Assembly: GCA_026392035.1 (NCBI GenBank)
Contig: JAPLCX010000053.1
Span: 1 to 37,394, forward strand
Direction: 5' to 3'
Origin: Candidatus Auribacterota bacterium
Lineage (GTDB): Bacteria > Auribacterota > Tritonobacteria > UBA1439
DNA: 37,394 nucleotides
Below, piece after piece: positions 31,920 to 37,394 of this stretch. Each line of letters begins with the position of its first letter. The first letter of the stretch is position 1. The position numbers and the translations under genes were made by a program. The notes under the pieces are model-generated. The model ran no database searches. It worked only from the letters and a program-made list of their open reading frames with translations, and had not been told where the DNA came from.

Positions 31920-33245
31920 TCAGTGCACCGTCACCGTTTGCTCGGCGTGGTAGCTGCCGATGGGAATGAGCGGCACCCCGGCTGGCACGAGCTCCACGAT
32001 GACCGTGTACGTGTTGCCGGCAACGCCCGCGGGGATATTCACGGAACAGAGCGTTTTCGTGTAGACAGTCGTGAGCCCGTGGACATTGGTGGCCATCGCC
32101 CGTGCGCCGCTGTAGAGCGAGCCCGGATTACTGAGTCGGAACGAATAAGACGGTGTTCCGCCCTCTTTTATGATCATACCCCAGGCATCGAATGTCTCGA
32201 TAATCGGCTGCACCGTCACGTCAACGGTGAAGTGACTCCCCGCCGCCGGCGTGCTGCTGCTGAGCGTCATGCTGAGGCCGGGCGTCGGAGTGGAAGTGGG
32301 CTGAGCGATGGAGAGCTTCTCTGCCTTGTTTGTGACATCCACTGGCGCACCCCCTAATCCGCCGGCCTTGATCGCGAGCTGTTTCTCGACACTGTATGCA
32401 GCCCCTTCGCTCCGCGCGGCATTCAAAGTATCGGGCCCGGCTGTCCATGCCCCGTCGAGATAGTACTCCGTGCTGGCCAGGAACGTCGCCCCTTCGCCGT
32501 TCACCGCCCATATACGTTTACCGTCAAAGAAGCTTGCAGGACCGCTGCGTGCGGTCGTCAGCGGGGCGACGATATTCCAGGTATTCGTCGCTGGATTGTA
32601 TCGCTGCACGAAGTTGATTTTGTTATCCCCTGCATCTGTACCACCGATGACGTATACGTAGGTGCCGTCGCTCGCCCCGCCCACCCTACGCACCGCCGTC
32701 GGCAAGGCCGCCCCGCTTGTCCAGATGTTGGTGGTGATATCATAACAATAGTCAGTGGTGCCGGCAGTACCGGCGGTAGATGAGCCGCCGAGCACGTAGA
32801 TCTTGTTTCCGATCGCGGCGACTGCATGAGAATTGTTTGCTGCCGGCATAGACGCCAGAGTAACGACGAAATTTGAGGCAGGGTCAAACCTTTGCAGCAC
32901 AGCACTGGGCGCGCTGGCATCATCAAGACCGCCCGCGATATAGATATATGAGCCGACCGCCGCTGCGCCTGCGCTGGAAACGCCGGCAGCCAGATTGCAT
33001 TTGTTCGTCCACGTGTTGTTGGCGACATCGTACTCCTCAATCGGGATATTCGTTGTAGAACCGGAGGGATGATCCCTGCCGCCCAACGCGTAAAATTTTC
33101 CTGTCACAGCTGAATAGGCGACGCAGTTGCCTCCGCGGGCGGTATTCAGATTTGCAATTGCCTGCCATGTGCCTATCTCCTGCCCTCTCGCGTGACTTAC
33201 ACATATAAGACATGATAAAACCAGCAACAGTATGAAACTCTTCAT
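31920..33245 (-). CDS. Secreted Kelch-repeat beta-propeller protein with C-terminal module
   Basis: 441 residues from the ATG that follows an AAGGGGGTG ribosome site. The frame is open 66 codons further upstream, but that part crosses the promoter. The signal peptide is MKSFILLLVLSCLICVSHARG. About six Kelch blades follow, marked by KFYALGG, YIYIAGG, KIYVLGG, YVYVIGG, RIWAVNG and a degenerate AIKAGG, with Trp-rich strands (NNTWT, TNIWT, NTWN). A short PTSTPTPG linker (about 315-323) leads to a ~117-residue beta domain that matches the C-terminus of the M28 peptidase at 6632-8455. Kelch propellers usually bind proteins or sugars. Likely exported or surface-bound; ligand unknown. Confidence 0.9.
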   Translation of the reverse strand: MKSFILLLVLSCLICVSHARGQEIGTWQAIANLNTARGGNCVAYSAVTGKFYALGGRDHPSGSTTNIPIEEYDVANNTWTNKCNLAAGVSSAGAAAVGSYIYIAGGLDDASAPSAVLQRFDPASNFVVTLASMPAANNSHAVAAIGNKIYVLGGSSTAGTAGTTDYCYDITTNIWTSGAALPTAVRRVGGASDGTYVYVIGGTDAGDNKINFVQRYNPATNTWNIVAPLTTARSGPASFFDGKRIWAVNGEGATFLASTEYYLDGAWTAGPDTLNAARSEGAAYSVEKQLAIKAGGLGGAPVDVTNKAEKLSIAQPTSTPTPGLSMTLSSSTPAAGSHFTVDVTVQPIIETFDAWGMIIKEGGTPSYSFRLSNPGSLYSGARAMATNVHGLTTVYTKTLCSVNIPAGVAGNTYTVIVELVPAGVPLIPIGSYHAEQTVTVH

Positions 33246-33296
33246 GTTACACCCCCTTCGGCTATAGGTTGGAATCCCCCTGCAGACCACAGCGCA

Positions 33297-33325
33297 ATGA
33301 TAGCACCATCGCGACTCATGTGCAA
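33297..33325 (-). promoter_or_regulatory. Promoter of the Kelch gene
   Basis: On the minus strand, -35 TTGCAC (33320-33325), 17-bp spacer, -10 TATCAT (33297-33302), about 50 bp upstream of the chosen ATG. It lies inside the upstream open-frame extension, supporting the shorter Kelch protein. Confidence 0.5.
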
Positions 33326-33470
33326 TTTCTAACTGCTCCCCGGAGCGAGCCGAATACATAGATGAGCAGCATGAGGAGGGATAGTAATAACGCAGAATGC
33401 CCCATCGGAAGGCGGTGGTGACAAGGGGTGCGGGAGACCGCACCTTGACTGGCTACACGCTGTAAAGGGA

Positions 33471-34946
33471 TCAGAGTATTTTCAGCAGGCCTGTCCGCTC
33501 GTTGAACTCGGTGATGAGCTCGTCAATTTGATCCACCTGCGCGTGGACCTCCTCCCAGTATTCAGGGAACCGGTACCACTGGTCGTTGAGCTCGCTGAGC
33601 TCCCTGCCCTGCTGCTCGATCCAGGTGTAGTACTTGAGGTTGTGGACCCTCTTCCGGTCGTAGAAGGAGAGCTCGATCATCCTGTCAGTCGTGAGCGCCA
33701 TGAGGTAGCGGTGGTAATCCCTGGCGGCATCGAGTTCCGTGTACTCCCCGAACTGCTCTCGGAGCTCCATGATGCGGCTGCCGTAGAGCTCCATCGAGTC
33801 GGTGAGCACCGTGAGAACGATATCCCTCTCCGTGAGTTCGTAGTACTTGGCGAACTTGATCGAGCAGAGGATGTTCCCCACGCCGGAGATGCCGATCAGA
33901 TCCAGTTTGTCGGTCAGTTCTTTTGGCAATCCCTGCTTCTGGAGGTACTTTCTCCCGACGGGCTCATTGAAGAGGCGGATGATGTTCATGCAGTTCTCGT
34001 CATCCGCGGCGATCACCATGTCGGTATTGCGCACATTGTGTATCCACGGGACATGCTTGTCGCCGATCCCCTCGATCCGGTGGCCGCCGAAGCCGTTGAG
34101 CAGGAGCGTCGGGCACTGCCACGCCTCGCCCGCGGCGATCTTGCTCGTGGGAAATAACTTCTTCAAGTAATCGCCGCACCCGATGGTTCCCGCGCTTCCG
34201 GTGGTGAGGACGACGCCCGCGTACCGGTCGGCCTTCTTCATTTCCTTTCTCAGCACCTCTTCCATCGCGTGACCGGTAATCTCATAGTGCCAGAGGTGGT
34301 TGCCCATCTCGTCGAACTGGTTGAAGATGACAATGCTGTCCTTCCGGGTCTTGCGGAGCTCCCAGCACTTGTCATAGATCTCCTTCACGTTGGACTCGCA
34401 GCCGGGGGTGGCAATGACCTCGCCCGCCACCTGCTTCAGCCACTCGAACCGCTCCTTGCTCATCCCTTCGGGGAGGATGGCGATGGATTCGCAGCCGAGC
34501 AGGTGTGAGTCGTAGGCGCCTCCACGGCAGTAGTTACCGGTGGACGGCCAGACCGCTTTCTGTGATGTCGGGTCGAACTGCCCCGTGACGAGCCTTGGGA
34601 CGAGACAGCCGAAGCTCGCCCCCACCTTGTGCGCGCCGGTGGGGAACCACTTGCCGACGAGGCAGATAATTCTGGCGTCGGTGCCGGTGAGCTCTTTGGG
34701 GAGCTCCAGGTAGTTCACGCCATCGAAGAGCCCGCCCTTCGGGACTGGCTCGTTTTTCCAGGTGATCCTGAAGAGATTGGTCGATTCGAAATCCCAGAGA
34801 CCGATTTTCTTCAGCCGCTGTTTTATTCTGTCCGGTACAGATTCGGGGTTCCTCTGCTCCTTGAAGGTGGGAATGATGATGTTGCGCTCCTTGCACCTCT
34901 GAACTGACCGTTCGAGCTTCTTTTTGTCAATCGTCAGATCAATCAT
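33471..34946 (-). CDS. Fold-type II PLP-dependent enzyme (tryptophan synthase beta superfamily)
   Basis: A 491-residue cytosolic enzyme of the cysteine synthase / threonine synthase / tryptophan synthase beta group. The PLP lysine is K107 in WFPTGAHKVGASFG. The asparagine-containing substrate loop is WPSTGNYCRGGAYDS, and the phosphate-binding glycine loop is TTGSAGTIGCG (about 248-258). It is about 100-150 residues longer than cysteine synthases, with extra N- and C-terminal segments, so it is probably a less characterised branch; reaction unknown. GGAGG lies six bases before the ATG, and a promoter lies within the 142-bp divergent gap. Confidence 0.9.
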   Translation of the reverse strand: MIDLTIDKKKLERSVQRCKERNIIIPTFKEQRNPESVPDRIKQRLKKIGLWDFESTNLFRITWKNEPVPKGGLFDGVNYLELPKELTGTDARIICLVGKWFPTGAHKVGASFGCLVPRLVTGQFDPTSQKAVWPSTGNYCRGGAYDSHLLGCESIAILPEGMSKERFEWLKQVAGEVIATPGCESNVKEIYDKCWELRKTRKDSIVIFNQFDEMGNHLWHYEITGHAMEEVLRKEMKKADRYAGVVLTTGSAGTIGCGDYLKKLFPTSKIAAGEAWQCPTLLLNGFGGHRIEGIGDKHVPWIHNVRNTDMVIAADDENCMNIIRLFNEPVGRKYLQKQGLPKELTDKLDLIGISGVGNILCSIKFAKYYELTERDIVLTVLTDSMELYGSRIMELREQFGEYTELDAARDYHRYLMALTTDRMIELSFYDRKRVHNLKYYTWIEQQGRELSELNDQWYRFPEYWEEVHAQVDQIDELITEFNERTGLLKIL

Positions 34947-35003
34947 GTAACTCCTCCGTGTCTCTTGAGTATCCTCGTATAATCCAGGACGCCAAGGGGG
35001 ACT

Positions 35004-35032
35004 ACGCTAACACAGGGGGCTCTGCAAGTCAA
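35004..35032 (-). promoter_or_regulatory. Promoter of the PLP-enzyme gene
   Basis: Minus strand -35 TTGACT (35027-35032), 17-bp spacer, -10 TAGCGT (35004-35009), about 60 bp before the start codon. Confidence 0.45.
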
Positions 35033-35069
35033 AGGGTTTTACGGGTTGCGACGTCGGCCGTGAATTGTG

Positions 35070-35078
35070 TGCTATAAT
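35070..35078 (+). promoter_or_regulatory. Extended -10 promoter of the ureohydrolase-like gene
   Basis: TGCTATAAT, a perfect extended -10 with no good -35. The expected transcription start (about 35084-35086) is 3-5 nt from the ATG, and no ribosome site is present, so the mRNA would be nearly leaderless. Confidence 0.5.
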
Positions 35079-35088
35079 CTACTGAACC

Positions 35089-36042
35089 ATGACTTCACAA
35101 CCGGTGCGAATACTCAATTTTGACAACAGCGTGGTGGCGCAGCACCGCTTCATTGACCGGTTCCAGCCGGCCATCGTGGACCTGACGGACATCGGGCCCT
35201 CCGCTCGGGTATGGATGAGTAAAAATACGGCGGCGAGAATCAGTGAAATATTGGAACCGGAGATAAGAGGCGCGGTGACATTCCTTGGATCGGGCGATTT
35301 TCACCACGTCACAAAGCTCTTGGTTGACCAGTTCGAGGAGCCCCTCACCGTCATCGTATTTGACCATCACCCGGATTGGCATCTCGTTCCCCCCTGGCTT
35401 GGCTGCGGCTCATGGGTGACACACGTTTTAGAAAATAGTAATGTGGAGAGGGTTATAATCCTCGGAGTTGCATCCAGGGACATTTCCTCTGGCTGGATAC
35501 AGGCCGCGGATCTGAGTTCCCTGGAGAACAACAGGCTTGAGATTTATCCATACATACACGGTCCGACGAGAGTCGTATTCAGGCGCGTGGCGGGAAATGA
35601 TTCGGTGGGAGCGAGGAAGTGGGGATTCTGCACCAGGCTGTGCTGGAAGGAACTGAGGGGCCGTGACCTCTCGGGCTTCTTCAGCTCCGTGATAGCGCGG
35701 CTCCCCTCGCGGCGTGTGTACGTCAGCATCGACAAGGATTGCCTGAAGGCGGCGTACGCGTTGACGAATTGGGAGGAAGGGCATTTCGATCTCGACGAGG
35801 TGTGTGCGTTGCTCGACCTCATCAGGCAGGAGTGTGATATTGTGGGATGCGACGTGACGGGGGATTACTCGCCCGTGAAGGTGCGCGGGGCGGTGAGGTC
35901 GTTGTACGCCTGGCTTGACCATCCGCGACGATTCAGCGCATGGATGAAGACCGGAAATATCATCAGCGCGGTGAACGAGGCCACCAATATAGAGCTTGTC
36001 ACGCTTCTGGCGCGCCAGTCAGGACTTGTCCGTCCCCATTAG
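35089..36042 (+). CDS. Ureohydrolase (arginase/agmatinase)-like protein
   Basis: A 317-residue protein with the two-manganese core of the arginase fold. GSGDFHH (H72) stands in for the usual GGDH, FDHHPDWH (D92, H94, D96) for DAHxD, and VSIDKDC (D215, D217) for SxDxDxxDP. All metal-binding positions appear kept, but the sequence between them is far from known arginases (for example no DP after the last motif), so the substrate may differ. The C-terminus overlaps the convergent acyltransferase gene by 24 bp. It is transcribed divergently from the PLP enzyme, and its start seems leaderless. Relation to amino-acid or polyamine chemistry is inferred from fold only. Confidence 0.8.
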   Translation: MTSQPVRILNFDNSVVAQHRFIDRFQPAIVDLTDIGPSARVWMSKNTAARISEILEPEIRGAVTFLGSGDFHHVTKLLVDQFEEPLTVIVFDHHPDWHLVPPWLGCGSWVTHVLENSNVERVIILGVASRDISSGWIQAADLSSLENNRLEIYPYIHGPTRVVFRRVAGNDSVGARKWGFCTRLCWKELRGRDLSGFFSSVIARLPSRRVYVSIDKDCLKAAYALTNWEEGHFDLDEVCALLDLIRQECDIVGCDVTGDYSPVKVRGAVRSLYAWLDHPRRFSAWMKTGNIISAVNEATNIELVTLLARQSGLVRPH

Positions 36043-37179
36043 CTTTTTTATCATACGCCGCAGCACGGGGTCGAAGTTCTCCGGTTTGAGGAGTGCGCAT
36101 GCGAGGCCGATGAAAGAATTTAATACACAGTTAGCGTGTCGCACGTAGACAAAATCAGGAATGAAGGTAAAGTCGAGCCGCTTTTTGGGTTCATAACCTA
36201 ACTGGGGGCTTTCATACCGCCGGATCCCATGCGCGATACACCACCGCAGGATGTCACGGAAGGTGATGAAATACAGATGGTATTTGTAGGCGACGCTATA
36301 GTCCATTCCTATATATTTGTCTAAGAGGGTGTGTTCTGTCACGAGGCAGAAGACGAACGCGACGAGCCTCCCATCGAGGCGCCACAAGAAGCACTTTGCA
36401 TATTCAGGTATGTTTCGTGGTATTTCCCGGAAAAACTCTTTTGGTATTGTCTCAAATATCACATCGCTCTTTTTGAGTGTTTGAAGATAGAGCGCGTACA
36501 CCTCGTCCAGCAGGTCGTCAACCTCGTTCCGCACTTCCATTTCGATATGGACTTTCCCGTCAACTTTTTTGAATTTCCTTTTCAGGTCTTTGCGGGTGGC
36601 CCTGCTCAAGGAGCGGAGGTAGTTCTCAAACGACTCGAAACGGATATCGAGCTTGACAAAGGGGAAACTCCTTATTCTGTGAAAGCCGAGTCTCGCGAGC
36701 GGCTTCATCAGGTACGCGTCACGACCCCAGAAATCCTTGAAGGCGAGCATGCGAATATTTTCTTTCAGCGCGACGGCGTGCATCCCCCCTACAACTGCCC
36801 CGATGAGAGTCTCGCATCTGCTGAGGTCTGCGATCCCGATCCTCCCGTCGCTCGTCGGAGATCCGCATATCACGGCGCGGACGCTAAGCAGCCGTGGCAC
36901 GAAACAGCGGATGAGCGACAGGAAATGCTTGAGCGGGCCTGATATGGTGGTATCGAGCGAGTATTCCATTATAAAGCACGGAGCGAGGCACTGGAGAGTT
37001 GCTCCCTCGTAGATAAGTATATAGAGAAGTTTGAACTGCCGGGAAAGAGTCTGCTCGATTGTCCTATAGAAGTCGTAGCCCTCAGGCGTGGGGGGGAATA
37101 TGCGTGCCCATTCGGCCCTGTCTATTTCGCTGATGCGACGGACGATCCGCACGGACGTGTCAGATGGGATTGCCATCAT
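36019..37179 (-). CDS. GNAT/FemAB-like acyltransferase family protein
   Basis: About 386 residues with no signal peptide. The C-terminal half resembles the GNAT domain of the BioF2/FemAB-like type: VKLDIRFESFENYLRSLSRATRKDLKRKFKKV, then KCFLWRLDGRLVAFVFCLV, YIGMDYSVAYKYHLYF and GIRRYESPQLGYEPKKRLDF. Such proteins transfer acyl or aminoacyl groups, often to cell-envelope or lipid precursors. The third codon of the longest frame is taken as start, because an extended -10 (TGCTATACT) ends eight bases before it; the first ATG would fall inside the promoter. Acceptor and donor are unknown. Confidence 0.8.
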   Translation of the reverse strand: MMAIPSDTSVRIVRRISEIDRAEWARIFPPTPEGYDFYRTIEQTLSRQFKLLYILIYEGATLQCLAPCFIMEYSLDTTISGPLKHFLSLIRCFVPRLLSVRAVICGSPTSDGRIGIADLSRCETLIGAVVGGMHAVALKENIRMLAFKDFWGRDAYLMKPLARLGFHRIRSFPFVKLDIRFESFENYLRSLSRATRKDLKRKFKKVDGKVHIEMEVRNEVDDLLDEVYALYLQTLKKSDVIFETIPKEFFREIPRNIPEYAKCFLWRLDGRLVAFVFCLVTEHTLLDKYIGMDYSVAYKYHLYFITFRDILRWCIAHGIRRYESPQLGYEPKKRLDFTFIPDFVYVRHANCVLNSFIGLACALLKPENFDPVLRRMIKKLMGTDKS

Positions 37180-37187
37180 TTGCATTT

Positions 37188-37196
37188 AGTATAGCA
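37188..37196 (-). promoter_or_regulatory. Extended -10 promoter of the acyltransferase gene
   Basis: Minus-strand TGCTATACT placed eight bases before the chosen ATG, with no ribosome site. It matches the arrangement before the ureohydrolase-like gene. The remaining ~200 bp to the window end show no gene. Confidence 0.45.
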
Positions 37197-37394
37197 TAGC
37201 GAGGTGGATCTGTGGCGTAATCCACCAGGATAGAGCAGCGATTTTTGACAAGCAGTAATGGGTCACCCATCAAAGGCGCGGAGTCAATAGACATGATCTG
37301 GTCCCTCCCTCGCGCATGCGCGGGTTCAACTGCTTGCTCCGTTCACGCCAGCACTCGTGACTTGCCTGCTGCTCCATCCCGAGCCCGTTTCCTG

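Noticed and set aside
33246-33443. In-frame upstream extension of the Kelch protein (66 codons)
   Set aside because: It contains a good promoter and a strong ribosome site leading to the internal ATG, and would place residues before the signal peptide.

Overview
The window looks like a chromosomal segment of an uncultured Gram-negative bacterium. Most of it is GC-rich core and envelope genes packed in short operons. The signs are GatCAB-type tRNA amidation, secreted proteins with a signal peptide and a Pro/Thr-rich linker, periplasmic alkaline-phosphatase-superfamily enzymes, an NtrC-type two-component pair, and intergenic gaps full of short palindromic dispersed repeats. This style is familiar from Omnitrophota/Auribacterota-like and related candidate phyla, but the sequence alone does not prove the phylum.

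Region 1 (about 1-6500, minus strand) is an accessory defence island. Read in the direction of transcription it holds higB (RelE-type toxin), higA (HTH fused to an ImmA/IrrE-type metallopeptidase), a 970-aa single-chain Eco57I-type restriction-modification enzyme, a gene with a HEPN-like RX5H motif, and a gene with a possible PD-(D/E)XK-like core. higB has a near-consensus promoter between two copies of a 21-bp dyad, likely HigA operators. The last 168 bp of the restriction gene is present a second time, decayed, on the far side of the HEPN-like gene. That gene therefore lies between direct repeats of its neighbour's 3' end.

Region 2 (6632-21550, plus strand) is housekeeping: a secreted M28 peptidase, gatC-gatA-gatB, accD-folC (overlapping), nagA and glmS (amino-sugar metabolism), then a membrane PAS/HisKA sensor kinase and its sigma-54 activator-type response regulator.

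Region 3 (21748-30908, plus strand) is the most unusual block. It has two tandem, membrane-anchored type I phosphodiesterase/alkaline-phosphatase-superfamily proteins, a 61-aa protein, a three-TM protein with the topology of the Oxa1/EMC3/DUF106 superfamily, a CysD-like protein carrying an APS-reductase-like Cys pattern, a CysN-like GTPase, and a third, cytosolic phosphodiesterase-family protein. No APS kinase, reductase or sulfotransferase is in the window. I read this as a possible envelope-modification or sulfur/nucleotide-activation system of unknown product.

Region 4 (30924-37185) holds an ATP-grasp ligase, a secreted Kelch beta-propeller, and a fold-type II PLP enzyme on the minus strand. 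These are followed by a divergent ureohydrolase-like protein and a convergent GNAT/FemAB-like acyltransferase. The last two appear to be transcribed as nearly leaderless mRNAs from extended -10 promoters. The Kelch protein and the M28 peptidase share the same C-terminal linker-plus-beta-domain module. No rRNA, tRNA, CRISPR array or transposase gene was seen.
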